Origin: Candidatus Altarchaeales archaeon | Lineage (GTDB): Archaea > Altiarchaeota > Altiarchaeia > IMC4 > SCGC-AAA252-I15 | Direction: 5' to 3' | Assembly (NCBI GenBank): GCA_014727915.1 | Contig: WJMO01000007.1 | Location: 1-64,000, forward strand | DNA: 64,000 bases | Notes under the pieces: generated by a model | Databases searched by the model: none | What the model was told of the DNA's origin: nothing | Seen by the model: the letters and a program-made list of their open reading frames with translations, nothing else | In this document: positions 13,292 to 21,294 of the stretch, one piece after another | How the letters are laid out: each line of letters starts with the position of its first letter | How positions within the stretch are numbered: the stretch's first letter is position 1 | Position numbers and translations under genes: made by a program

Positions 13292-14069
13292 TTTTCTTCA
13301 GCGCGTAAACTAGGCCAAGGAGGTTCCTGACCTCAGCCAACCCCTTAAGATAGTATTTAGCCTTCGTATTAATGTAGTCCTTCTCCTTCGACCGCACCAG
13401 AACGCCGAAACCCCGTTTTTTCACCGCCTTGAATGCGGGCTCGTCCGCCTCGTCATCGCCTATGTAGACGTACATGTTCTCGCTCCCATAGCGTTTTATT
13501 ATCTCTTCCATGGCCTCCCCCTTGTCGGGGAGCCCCTTGGGCTGGAACTCCACGGTCATCCGCCCATAGACGGGGGTGAACAGCCTGCCCACGCCCCTTA
13601 CCGACATGGCCTTCTCAACAGCTTCTTGAAGGGCTGCGTCCTTCAGGGCGGAAGCCACGTTACGCACGTGGAACACGGTGCTGGCCTCCTTCTTCTCGAC
13701 CCTGGCCCCGTATTTCCGGGTCAACGGGGCGAGGAGCGAGTTCATCTTCCCTAGCATGAGGGTTATACTGGACTTGTTCCGCCTGTACTCTCTCGTCAGG
13801 AAGACGCCCCTTTCAGCTATGACCTCTACCCCCGGGACGTTGAAGGTCTTGCGCATGAAAGGCCTGGTACGCCCAGTTAGTATGACCACCCTAACGTCCT
13901 TAAGCTTTGAGAGACTGCAAAGGGAGCGTTCCATGGACTTGGATAGCCGAACATCCTCGAACCTGCGGCGGACGCGCGTCAAGGTGCCGTCGAAGTCGAG
14001 CACGAGCACGAGATGACGTCCTTTTGAGGCTGCAATCTCTTTCTTCAGGTTTGGAAGTGCATTTCTCAT
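13275..14069 (-). CDS. otsB: trehalose-phosphatase-like HAD hydrolase (OtsB family)
   Basis: 264 residues. HAD motif I LDFDGTL (Asp25, Asp27), motif II LTGRTRPF, a cap region with the trehalose-phosphatase pattern (AERGVFL..., GRMTVEFQPKGLPDKGEA) and motif IV GDDEADEPAF. OtsB releases phosphate from trehalose-6-phosphate. The gene overlaps the upstream GT4 gene by 4 bases (ATGA), which suggests that the transferase supplies its phosphorylated glycoside. No OtsA (GT20) is in the window. Related HAD enzymes act on glucosyl- or mannosyl-3-phosphoglycerate, so the substrate is uncertain. Confidence 0.85.
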   Translation of the reverse strand: MRNALPNLKKEIAASKGRHLVLVLDFDGTLTRVRRRFEDVRLSKSMERSLCSLSKLKDVRVVILTGRTRPFMRKTFNVPGVEVIAERGVFLTREYRRNKSSITLMLGKMNSLLAPLTRKYGARVEKKEASTVFHVRNVASALKDAALQEAVEKAMSVRGVGRLFTPVYGRMTVEFQPKGLPDKGEAMEEIIKRYGSENMYVYIGDDEADEPAFKAVKKRGFGVLVRSKEKDYINTKAKYYLKGLAEVRNLLGLVYALKKNEGRG

Positions 14070-15247
14070 TTGCCGTGTTTCTTGCGTTTTTTACGATGAG
14101 AGTTTATGGCGCTGTTGTACACCTTCATCGTCTTCCGGGCGATCACGTCGGGTGTCAGGTTCCGGTGAACGTACTTGATCCCCTTCTCACGGCATTGATC
14201 ATAAAGTTCCTCGTTCTCTATGAGCTGTAGTATCTTGTCAGCCAGGTCGAAGGGGTCCTCGACATCGGCTATCAGGCCCCCGCCGGATTTCGAGACCAGC
14301 TCGTTGGGGCCGGGTATGTTATACACCACAACTGGAGTCCCATGTGACATCGCCTCCACCAGGACTATGCCAAAGGACTCCCTGCGGGTGTAGGCGGGCA
14401 GGACGAACACCTTCGCCTTCTTATAGGTTTCCGTGAGCTCCTCGTCTTTGAGGTACTCCTCGATGAAATCCTCGTATTTCAACAGCCTCTTACGGCCGAT
14501 CCTCTTTATCTTATCCAGGAACGGGCCGCGGCCCACGATCTTCAAACGCATGTGCGGGTGCTTCTTGTGGATTATCGAGAACGCGTTCACCAGGTGGTCG
14601 ACTCCCTTGTACCAGATGAGCCGTCCGACGAACAGAATGTAGTTCTCCTTCTCCACCTTGCCCGGCTTCTCAGGCAGGGTCGAGCACATGGGTATCACGC
14701 GGAGTTTCCTGTGGAAGCCCTGCATCTCCTCTGACGTCTCAGCGTAGGCCCTCGTGCTCATGATGATCCTGTCGGACATCTTGAACAGCTCCCTGACGAA
14801 GACCTTGCTCGCAACCCTGGCGAACTCCCGGTACTTGTCGTCGAACTCCTTGTCACGCGTGTAGTCGCAGTGGTGGGTGGTGACCAGGGGGATGTTCATG
14901 TCCCTCAATGCTTCGGTGACCTGCCATGCCAGTGTGGGGTAGGGAGTGTGCGCGTGGACCAGATCATAGTCTGAGAACTCCCTTATCTTCTCCTCCAGGC
15001 CGTGTATGTAGGGCATCCTGCTCGGAAGCATCCGGGAGTTCATACGGTAGATCTCGATGCCCTCGGGGGTCACCTCATGGCGTATTATCTTATCCTTCTT
15101 GGAGGCGATGTCGGACGTGAGTATGGTGACCTTATGGCCGTCCTTAACATGCTGGAGAGCTAGTAGTTTGCAGTATCTCTCCGCGCCACCCTCATGCGGG
15201 AAATAATAGTCGATCACATGCAGTATTTTCACTTTGGCCCACAACAT
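14066..15247 (-). CDS. glycosyltransferase, family 4 (GT-B fold)
   Basis: About 394 residues from ATG 15247. A longer frame exists upstream, but an A/T box (ATATTTATA) sits about 25 bases before 15247 and the extension is not protein-like. N-terminal HVIDYYFPHEGGAERY and the C-terminal nucleotide-sugar site (YILFVGRLIWYKGVDHLV, VLPAYTRRESFGIVLVEAMSHGTPVVV) identify GT4. The E-x7-E pair (ESFGIVLVE) is intact. No signal or membrane segment, so it acts in the cytoplasm or at the inner membrane face. First gene of the GT4-OtsB-cupin operon; it may make a phosphorylated compatible solute or a lipid/protein glycan. Confidence 0.9.
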   Translation of the reverse strand: MLWAKVKILHVIDYYFPHEGGAERYCKLLALQHVKDGHKVTILTSDIASKKDKIIRHEVTPEGIEIYRMNSRMLPSRMPYIHGLEEKIREFSDYDLVHAHTPYPTLAWQVTEALRDMNIPLVTTHHCDYTRDKEFDDKYREFARVASKVFVRELFKMSDRIIMSTRAYAETSEEMQGFHRKLRVIPMCSTLPEKPGKVEKENYILFVGRLIWYKGVDHLVNAFSIIHKKHPHMRLKIVGRGPFLDKIKRIGRKRLLKYEDFIEEYLKDEELTETYKKAKVFVLPAYTRRESFGIVLVEAMSHGTPVVVYNIPGPNELVSKSGGGLIADVEDPFDLADKILQLIENEELYDQCREKGIKYVHRNLTPDVIARKTMKVYNSAINSHRKKRKKHGK

Positions 15248-15359
15248 ATTTTGACCGAAGATATAAATATGCCATATAATTTTTTTCTTAAATTTTTCAA
15301 GTAATTGGGGGAAAAACATGAATATGTAATATTTTTTGTCTGAGTCAGTATCATAACAT

Positions 15360-15587
15360 ATGACCAGGAGGAGATTGTGCTATTTCAGGGGCAAGAACCC
15401 ACTCGACGACGACGTGGCAGCCGTGGCCGTGAAGAGGGCCGGAGGTGAAGACGAGGTTTTCACCACCTTAAGCGGTTCGCGGGTGAGGGACAGGCCAGAT
15501 GAGCAGTTCCCACCGGACGTGCAGGTTTACATGAGACCGGTTGCTGTGAAGCTCTTCGAGTTCCGTGAGAGAGAAAACGCAGACTAA
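15360..15587 (+). CDS. small hypothetical protein
   Basis: 75 residues, charged, with host-like GC-rich codons; starts at ATG 15360 just after an A/T-rich segment (15325-15359) able to act as promoter. It fills the gap between two minus-strand genes and ends 5 bases before the convergent stop. No homologue or motif recognised (DDVAAVAVKRAGGEDEV is the most regular part). Real coding is plausible but not certain. Confidence 0.45.
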   Translation: MTRRRLCYFRGKNPLDDDVAAVAVKRAGGEDEVFTTLSGSRVRDRPDEQFPPDVQVYMRPVAVKLFEFRERENAD

Positions 15588-15591
15588 GCGT

Positions 15592-17052
15592 CTAGGGCCC
15601 TCCGTATACTACCCTGTTCCTTTTGCCGGAATGCTTCGAACCGTTAAGGCGGTCAAGGCCGATGCCTATCAGCTCATGGTATATCCTCATGGGGTCAACC
15701 CCCAGGTCCTCTGACTCCAGCATGCTGGCCGCCCCTACGGTGACAGTAACGGTTCCGGGGGGCAGGCCGAGTATTATGTTGCTTCCAGACTCCTGGACTG
15801 TAGTGTCTTCCGTCACCATTATCCTGTTATGTCCATCCCGGACCCTGAGCAGGGAAACGTCATCTCCTCGGACGATAAGGTCCTTCTTATCCGCAGGCAG
15901 TGCGACTGTGAACCTGTGACTCTCAACAGCGTCCTTTATGCCGGAAAGCCGCGATAAAGAGTTCACAGCCCCGTCCCACATGATGAACGTGAACTCGTCG
16001 CCGCCGTAGGCCCCCATTATGCCGTCTTCTCCAAGGACCTTCTTTGACAGTCTTACGAACTGGCGGATCACAGACGAGGCGGCAACGTGTCCGAAGGGGG
16101 AAACGACATGGTCTTTGAAACCGTCCAGGTCGCTGACTGCCAGTATAACGGACTCTGGGCTTTCAAGGTTCGAGGTGAGATGCTCGCGGGACCTGGCTTC
16201 GAAACTCCTCCGGTCCATCGCGCCCGATATAGGGTCTTCTGCCAGGCGGCTTTTCTTGTGTATCTCAACTGCTATGGGGCCCGCGACTACGCCTACGTTC
16301 TCCAGGTCGCTCTCTCCGATGTTGCGAGTGCTCCTGTTCAACAGCATGACACACCCTATTATGTTCTTGTCACCGTCGGCGGGCAGGATGTTCAACGGCA
16401 CCACCGCCATCTTCCGCACGTCATCCCCGACAACCACAAGGTCCTGTTCAACGGGTTTGACGTTCACGGCTTCGGAACCGGTCAGGATGGACTTGACTAT
16501 CTCCGACTCGCCGGATAGCTCCCGCGTGGGGCGGAATAGCTTGCCGCCCCGCATGTGATAGTATTGTATGGTTCCGCCGTCAAGCGTGATCGGGTCTTCC
16601 GTGATCAAAGCTATGCCAACATCGCTGACATGGGTCATCCCCGATAGCCCGGAGATGGTATGCCTCACTGTGTCACGCAGGGAGAGTGTGGGATCGCCTA
16701 TGGTGGATGTGAGCTTTTCACGCATGGCATACTCCGGCTTGGTAGTCAGTGCGCCTGTGATCACGTCCACTGCGAAGTCAACCGTCCTACCCCGGTATTC
16801 TGGAATGCGTATCCTCGCATCCCCGATCGAAGTCCCGTCGCCCTTCCGAACACCCTGGGGTATGCTTATCCTCCAGTCGAGTATCTCGACTCCCGTGGGG
16901 TCCAATGGGACGACCCTGTCGCCCTGGTCCTCTATGAGCCGGAAGTCCTCCCCGCCCCGCATCTTGGAGGGGTCATAAGCCTGAAGATCCGCATCATATG
17001 GGTTCACCACCATGCTTATACGGGGGTAAATCCGTCGCGCCTTCTCGGGCAT
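15592..17052 (-). CDS. GAF-GGDEF protein (diguanylate-cyclase-like)
   Basis: 486 residues. A GAF-like sensory region (about 125-265, with VGIALITEDPI and MAVVPLNIL strands) precedes a GGDEF domain (about 272-480): DPISGAMDRRSFE, VSDLDGFKD (Asp308, Asp310, Phe312, Lys313) and an intact GGDEF at 350-354. The stretch after FKD that normally reads IND-YGH is changed (HVVSPFGH) and the following GD is AS, so guanine recognition may be altered. An insertion-rich loop lies after residue 385. No membrane segment. GGDEF proteins are rare in archaea; it may make c-di-GMP, use another nucleotide or be a sensor only. Confidence 0.8.
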   Translation of the reverse strand: MPEKARRIYPRISMVVNPYDADLQAYDPSKMRGGEDFRLIEDQGDRVVPLDPTGVEILDWRISIPQGVRKGDGTSIGDARIRIPEYRGRTVDFAVDVITGALTTKPEYAMREKLTSTIGDPTLSLRDTVRHTISGLSGMTHVSDVGIALITEDPITLDGGTIQYYHMRGGKLFRPTRELSGESEIVKSILTGSEAVNVKPVEQDLVVVGDDVRKMAVVPLNILPADGDKNIIGCVMLLNRSTRNIGESDLENVGVVAGPIAVEIHKKSRLAEDPISGAMDRRSFEARSREHLTSNLESPESVILAVSDLDGFKDHVVSPFGHVAASSVIRQFVRLSKKVLGEDGIMGAYGGDEFTFIMWDGAVNSLSRLSGIKDAVESHRFTVALPADKKDLIVRGDDVSLLRVRDGHNRIMVTEDTTVQESGSNIILGLPPGTVTVTVGAASMLESEDLGVDPMRIYHELIGIGLDRLNGSKHSGKRNRVVYGGP

Positions 17053-17106
17053 GATAATATATTCGCATTATCTGGAAATAAAGAGGGTAAACTGCAGGTT
17101 TCACAT

Positions 17107-18561
17107 TCAGCCCTTCATAGGCTCGCACCATACGTTATCCCCGTATATCTTCATGGCGAACGGGGGGCTCATCCTGCCTATCGGGGTGTTTCTATCGTCC
17201 CATGCCAGCCACCCCATGCCCGTTAGTCTCCCGTCCTCCTGTGATATAACCTTGCCCCCGTAGAAGAGCTTCCTCAGCGACAGTACGAGGCCGTTGCCGT
17301 TAACGGGACGGTATGTTCCCTCGAGTTCGTCGCCTACGTAGCAGTGCATGCCAGTGTAAGCTGCTCCAAGCTGCCGCCTCCAGCCGGGGCTGTAAGAGTT
17401 GGCGTTGGTGGAGAAGAAAAGGTAGTTCCTGCCAGCATGGGACACCATCTGCGGCTCTTCCAAGACGTCATACCTGCCGGGGGGTATGAGAGGGTCTAGT
17501 TTTTTCCATCGCTTAAGGTCGGTTGACGTGTAGTGGCCGATGTACCCGTCATAGACACCCAGTGGGTCGACCTTCTCGGACAGTAGCAGGTGGTGGTTTC
17601 CTGCTTCGTCTTTGAATAGGAAAGGATCCCGGAAGCATGGAGGCTGACCTAGCACATTCCGGCCTTCCCTCAAGGCCATCACACCACCGTCAGGGGTTAA
17701 GACCGGGTTTTCAGGGTCCTTCCTCCAGTGGATGAGGTCCTTGGATGTTGCATGGCCGATCCTCTGGCTCAGGTCATGGGATCGAACACCAGTGTAGAGC
17801 ATGTGGAACACACCATCGTCGGATATCACGTTACCGTCCCAGATTGACGCGTCATCCCACTGGCCGGGGGCACCCGGCTTCACTCCCCCTGAGTCATACG
17901 CCCACTTCCTCAGGTCCGCCGATACCGCATGCCCTATCTCAACACCGTGGAAGTCCCGCTCGGCAGGTATGAAAGACCGGGTCCTGGGAAGCTGCAAGAA
18001 GAAAGCATGAACCTCACCGTCATGCGGGAAGAACCAGGGGTCCCACAGGTACATTCCGGGAGGGGCGAAATACGATTCTGGAGACTCGTGTATGTGATCG
18101 AGGTCAAAGAGCTCTGCAACGCCCCCCATGCCCTTTATGCTAGCAAGGCGGGTAAGGTCCGCGTCAGCCTCAACTAGGGCTGGAGAGCCGGTTTTGGCGA
18201 ATACTTTGGACTTATGCCTGCGAACATGAGTGGACAGTACCTGCACTGTATTGGGCCTCCCGCCATCAACCCCCACGCAAACCCCCAGGTGCCGGGTCCT
18301 GTCCGCCTCCCGCAGATCGCTCCCTGGGATGCCATAGGTGCTGAACACGATCATGTCCCCTTTTCTCTGGGTTCCAGGCCGCAAGTAACTGCTACCGACT
18401 TCTATACGCTCGGAGGGTATCTCAGGAAGCCGAAGCTCCGGGGGGAAGATGAGGCCCCTCTCGTCGAAGACCTGGATATCAGATAGATGAGGGGTCATAT
18501 CGTGGACAACAGGCACAGGGATCCCATCCGTTGAAGGCCTGAGCCTCGTCGGCGAAGCCAT
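17107..18561 (-). CDS. GH32/GH68-like five-bladed beta-propeller glycosidase
   Basis: 484 residues from ATG 18561 (GTTATAATG box about 25 bases upstream; an in-frame ATG at 18585 is less likely). Repeating propeller strands include YLWDPWFFPHDG (possible nucleophile Asp), CFRDPFLF (RDP motif) and YDVLEEPQMV (acid/base Glu), in the order found in beta-fructosidases and levansucrases. GHYTSTDLKRWKKLDPL and HATSKDLIHWRK are the typical S-x-DL-x-W blade motifs shared with GH43 and GH130. No signal peptide is seen, so it is probably cytoplasmic. Substrate unknown; a fructoside or a phosphorolysed oligosaccharide would fit. Confidence 0.8.
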   Translation of the reverse strand: MASPTRLRPSTDGIPVPVVHDMTPHLSDIQVFDERGLIFPPELRLPEIPSERIEVGSSYLRPGTQRKGDMIVFSTYGIPGSDLREADRTRHLGVCVGVDGGRPNTVQVLSTHVRRHKSKVFAKTGSPALVEADADLTRLASIKGMGGVAELFDLDHIHESPESYFAPPGMYLWDPWFFPHDGEVHAFFLQLPRTRSFIPAERDFHGVEIGHAVSADLRKWAYDSGGVKPGAPGQWDDASIWDGNVISDDGVFHMLYTGVRSHDLSQRIGHATSKDLIHWRKDPENPVLTPDGGVMALREGRNVLGQPPCFRDPFLFKDEAGNHHLLLSEKVDPLGVYDGYIGHYTSTDLKRWKKLDPLIPPGRYDVLEEPQMVSHAGRNYLFFSTNANSYSPGWRRQLGAAYTGMHCYVGDELEGTYRPVNGNGLVLSLRKLFYGGKVISQEDGRLTGMGWLAWDDRNTPIGRMSPPFAMKIYGDNVWCEPMKG

Positions 18562-18679
18562 ACTATAAAAAAGGAAGTAAAACATTATAACTGTGGTGGG
18601 AGTATGGGGCGGAGACTCTGAGAAAACGGGTTTTATTTCATTTTTAAATCATTTTCGCATATATTATTTCCTAACTTTA

Positions 18680-18718
18680 ATGTCGTGGAGGCGACATGAA
18701 GCCTGAATTAGGCTTCAT
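18680..18718. repeat. two overlapping perfect hairpins upstream of speD
   Basis: ATGTCG-tggagg-CGACAT (18680-18697) is followed with a 2-base overlap by ATGAAGCCT-gaatt-AGGCTTCAT (18696-18718). They lie 96 bases before the speD ATG in the 228-base region between the divergent propeller-enzyme and polyamine operons. They could be a leader structure controlling polyamine genes or a small RNA. Nothing else is recognised in 18586-18813. Confidence 0.6.
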
Positions 18719-18813
18719 CCCAAAAGGCTAGGTTTACGCGTGGTATTTTTTTGTTTGATGTGGGGAGAAAGCGGGTTTTCTGCATGTCTGGTCTTGTCTA
18801 CTGAGAAAAAAAG

Positions 18814-19200
18814 ATGAAGTCCTTAGGCGAGCATATTCTGATAGAGTTCTATGGATGTGACAATTCCATAATCAACGACGAGCGCTTGATAGAGGACAAG
18901 CTCGTGGAGTCCGTTGAGTTGAGCGGGGCAACGATAGTGAAGCCGGTATTCCACAAGTTCAGCCCGCACGGTGTGAGCGGCGTCATCGTCATAGCTGAAT
19001 CTCATTTTTCGATACATACCTGGCCAGAGTACGGATACTGCGCCCTAGACATATTCACCTGCGGGGATAAGATAAAGTCCAAGAAGGCGCTGAACTACCT
19101 GAGGAAGGAGTTGAAGGCGAAGAACATCTCGGTAATACAGCTCAACAGGGGCATGCTGGACCTGCCCGTTGAGAAGATAAGGCACAAGCCCACCATTTGA
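18814..19200 (+). CDS. speD: S-adenosylmethionine decarboxylase proenzyme (class 1B)
   Basis: 128 residues, the usual length. HKFSPHGVSGVIVIAESHFSIHTWPEYGY holds the self-cleavage site Glu62-Ser63, where Ser63 becomes the pyruvoyl group; His68 and Cys83 (FTCGD) complete the active site and match positions in the Thermotoga enzyme. It makes decarboxylated AdoMet, the aminopropyl donor for spermidine. First gene of a four-gene operon with a SpeD paralogue, spermidine synthase and a SET-domain protein. Confidence 0.96.
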   Translation: MKSLGEHILIEFYGCDNSIINDERLIEDKLVESVELSGATIVKPVFHKFSPHGVSGVIVIAESHFSIHTWPEYGYCALDIFTCGDKIKSKKALNYLRKELKAKNISVIQLNRGMLDLPVEKIRHKPTI

Positions 19201-19204
19201 GAAG

Positions 19205-19603
19205 ATGAGCGACTATAGATTCAAGAGGATAAGAGAGGAGTTCAACAGGGCAGGGGGATGGGGGCTGCTGCTGAGCCTGGACCTTAGAGGATGCAATCCA
19301 GACTACATCAGGGACCGGGACAGGATAGTCGAATACTCAAGGAGGCTCTGCGATGAGATCGGCATGAAAGCCTACGGCGAACCGATGGTGGTCCACTTCG
19401 GAGAGGATGAGAGGGTCGAGGGGTTTTCGCTGGTGCAGCTCATCGAGACGTCGCTTATCTCAGGGCATTTCGCGAACATGTCCAACAACGCCTACATAGA
19501 CATCTTCTCATGCAAGCTATACGACCCCTACGCTGCAGCTGAATTCACAAAGGACTTCTTCGAAGCCGGGGAGGTCAGTGTGAACACCCTCATAAGAAAA
19601 TGA
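19205..19603 (+). CDS. divergent SpeD paralogue (possible pyruvoyl amino-acid decarboxylase)
   Basis: 132 residues, starting 4 bases after speD. The segment LVQLIETSLISGHFANMSNNAYIDIFSCK aligns without gaps to the SpeD active-site region: Ser83 takes the place of the cleavage serine (Thr82 replaces Glu), His88 and Cys103 are kept. The substrate side, where SpeD has HTWPEYGY, is completely different (HFANMSNN). SpeD homologues that decarboxylate ornithine or arginine instead of AdoMet are known in bacteria and archaea; an enzyme supplying putrescine or agmatine would complete this operon. It overlaps speE by 4 bases. The activity is inferred. Confidence 0.8.
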   Translation: MSDYRFKRIREEFNRAGGWGLLLSLDLRGCNPDYIRDRDRIVEYSRRLCDEIGMKAYGEPMVVHFGEDERVEGFSLVQLIETSLISGHFANMSNNAYIDIFSCKLYDPYAAAEFTKDFFEAGEVSVNTLIRK

Positions 19604-20433
19604 GCTTGGAAGGATACGTCGTCGACGCAAGGGACCTCTCAAGGGGTAGGACCATAGCATTGGAGGCGACATGCGTTCTGGAAGACTTCAAGACGGAATA
19701 CCAGCACATCCAGGTTTTTGAGACCAGGGTCTTCGGCAAGGTGCTGCTGCTGGACGGGATAGTAATGCTCACGGAATTCGACGAGTTCGCATACCATGAG
19801 ATGATAGCGCACGTGCCTCTTTTCTCTCACCCAGACCCGAGGTCAGTGCTTATAATCGGGGGCGGAGACGGAGGCGCGGCAAGGGAATCGGCCAAACACC
19901 CTGGAGTCGAGAGGATAGACGTTTGCGAGATAGACGAGAAGGTCATTGAAGTATCCAAGAAGCACTTCCCAGATGTCGCCTGCGGATACGATGACCCCCG
20001 GGTGAACGTGATAGTGGAGGACGCGTCAGAGCACATAAAAGAGGGGAAAGGGGGTTACGACGTCATTATCGTCGACTCCACCGACCCGGTGGGGCCTGGG
20101 GAGCCACTTTTCAAGGAGGAGTTCTACCAGCACTTGCATGATAGCCTGACGGATGATGGAATCGCAGTAACCCAGTCTGAGAGCATGTTCTACGACCTCG
20201 AATTGATCAAGAAGATGGCAGGGTTCAACAGGAGGATCTTCCCAATCTACAGTTACTACTTCTGCCTCATCCCAACGTATCCGTCCGGCCACATCGGATT
20301 CTCCTATTGCTCGAAAAGGCACGGGCCCAAACCTCCTGAGAGCATCGGCATATCTGGGTTGAGGTACTACAACCCGGAAATCCACAGGTCATCTTTTGTA
20401 CTGCCCGAATTCGCGAAAGAGAGGATAGAGTAA
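19600..20433 (+). CDS. speE: spermidine synthase (polyamine aminopropyltransferase)
   Basis: 277 residues. Typical features in order: EYQHIQVFETRVFGKVLLLDG, the dcAdoMet site IIGGGDGGAARE, CEIDEKVIEVSKK, and the gatekeeper/catalytic region VIIVDSTDPVGPGEPLF with YQHLHDSLTDDGIAVTQSES. Transfers an aminopropyl group from decarboxylated AdoMet to putrescine or another amine. ATGA overlap with the SpeD paralogue shows coupled translation. It could accept agmatine, as in some thermophilic archaea; this cannot be told apart here. Confidence 0.95.
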   Translation: MSLEGYVVDARDLSRGRTIALEATCVLEDFKTEYQHIQVFETRVFGKVLLLDGIVMLTEFDEFAYHEMIAHVPLFSHPDPRSVLIIGGGDGGAARESAKHPGVERIDVCEIDEKVIEVSKKHFPDVACGYDDPRVNVIVEDASEHIKEGKGGYDVIIVDSTDPVGPGEPLFKEEFYQHLHDSLTDDGIAVTQSESMFYDLELIKKMAGFNRRIFPIYSYYFCLIPTYPSGHIGFSYCSKRHGPKPPESIGISGLRYYNPEIHRSSFVLPEFAKERIE

Positions 20434-20437
20434 AAAG

Positions 20438-20899
20438 ATGTTTTTCATCAAGGCCGAAGTCAGGGCTTCAAGAATAGCAGACGAGGGGGTCTTCACACTG
20501 GAGGACATCGCTAAGGGGCAGGTAGTGGGCAATCTAGGGGTGGGTGTCAAGGCAATGACCGAGGGCGAATACCATGAGGGGCAGAGGAAAGGCAGCGAGC
20601 TCGTCATAAGGACGGGCGCCAGATGGGTCTCGGACCAGTTCCTCCACAAGGGCATCATAGAAGACGAGGAATACCTCAATCACTCCTTCGACCCCAACCT
20701 CCTATACCACCTCGGGATGTTGTTCGCGAAGAGGGACATAAAATCCGGGGAGGAGCTGACCGTGAACTACGAGTACCTGCTCGCCGAAGACGACGAGTTC
20801 TCCTTCTGCGATTCTGGCACAGGGAGGAAAGTCGACGGTTTGGACGGCTATAACGCGCTCGCCAGGTCCGCGAAAGAGCTGGTGGATGTGCTCATATGA
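20438..20899 (+). CDS. SET-domain protein (possible lysine methyltransferase)
   Basis: 153 residues, only a SET domain. ADEGVFTLEDIAKGQVVGN at the N-terminus, the AdoMet/knot motif YLNHSFDPNLLYH (usually NHSxxPN) and FAKRDIKSGEELTVNYEYL with the catalytic Tyr region. The C-terminal post-SET part is short (FSFCDSGTGRK). It lies 4 bases after speE, so it is translated with the polyamine genes. The target might be a DNA-binding or ribosomal protein. The coupling to AdoMet-consuming genes is notable. Confidence 0.88.
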   Translation: MFFIKAEVRASRIADEGVFTLEDIAKGQVVGNLGVGVKAMTEGEYHEGQRKGSELVIRTGARWVSDQFLHKGIIEDEEYLNHSFDPNLLYHLGMLFAKRDIKSGEELTVNYEYLLAEDDEFSFCDSGTGRKVDGLDGYNALARSAKELVDVLI

Positions 20900-20935
20900 G
20901 GATATTTTATACCCGGACTAACATTATTTTATCTT

Positions 20936-21286
20936 ATGGGCTCCTACTTCGACGACCTGGCGGAGGACATGCTGGAATACTTCGAGGACTTCACAGATCA
21001 CCTGCTCAAGAAGGGCCGTAAAGGCCATAAGAAGACCAAGAAGAGGCTGGACAAGAGGAGCAGGCCAGCCTACGCGTTGGCCGAGCGGATAAGGGGCGCC
21101 ATATACGTCACTGTGGGATTGAGCGTCGTGTACACCGCCCTCGTGGGAGCCGTATCAGGGATGACCGGGGTCAGGGACATAGTGAGCTTCCTGATAAACA
21201 ACTGGATAGGGAGATGCGGCATAACCATCATAGGATTCGCCTATGTAGTGCACGGAGCCTGGAAGGTGGTGATGGGAGCGGACTAA
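20936..21286 (+). CDS. two-TM membrane protein, unknown
   Basis: 116 residues. An acidic, then highly basic N-terminal part (LLKKGRKGHKKTKKRLDKR) precedes two hydrophobic helices (about 58-80 and 94-113). No family recognised. The 36-base gap to the SET gene contains TTTTATACCC and TTATTTTATC runs, so it may have its own promoter. Confidence 0.65.
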   Translation: MGSYFDDLAEDMLEYFEDFTDHLLKKGRKGHKKTKKRLDKRSRPAYALAERIRGAIYVTVGLSVVYTALVGAVSGMTGVRDIVSFLINNWIGRCGITIIGFAYVVHGAWKVVMGAD

Positions 21287-21294
21287 ACCCTATA

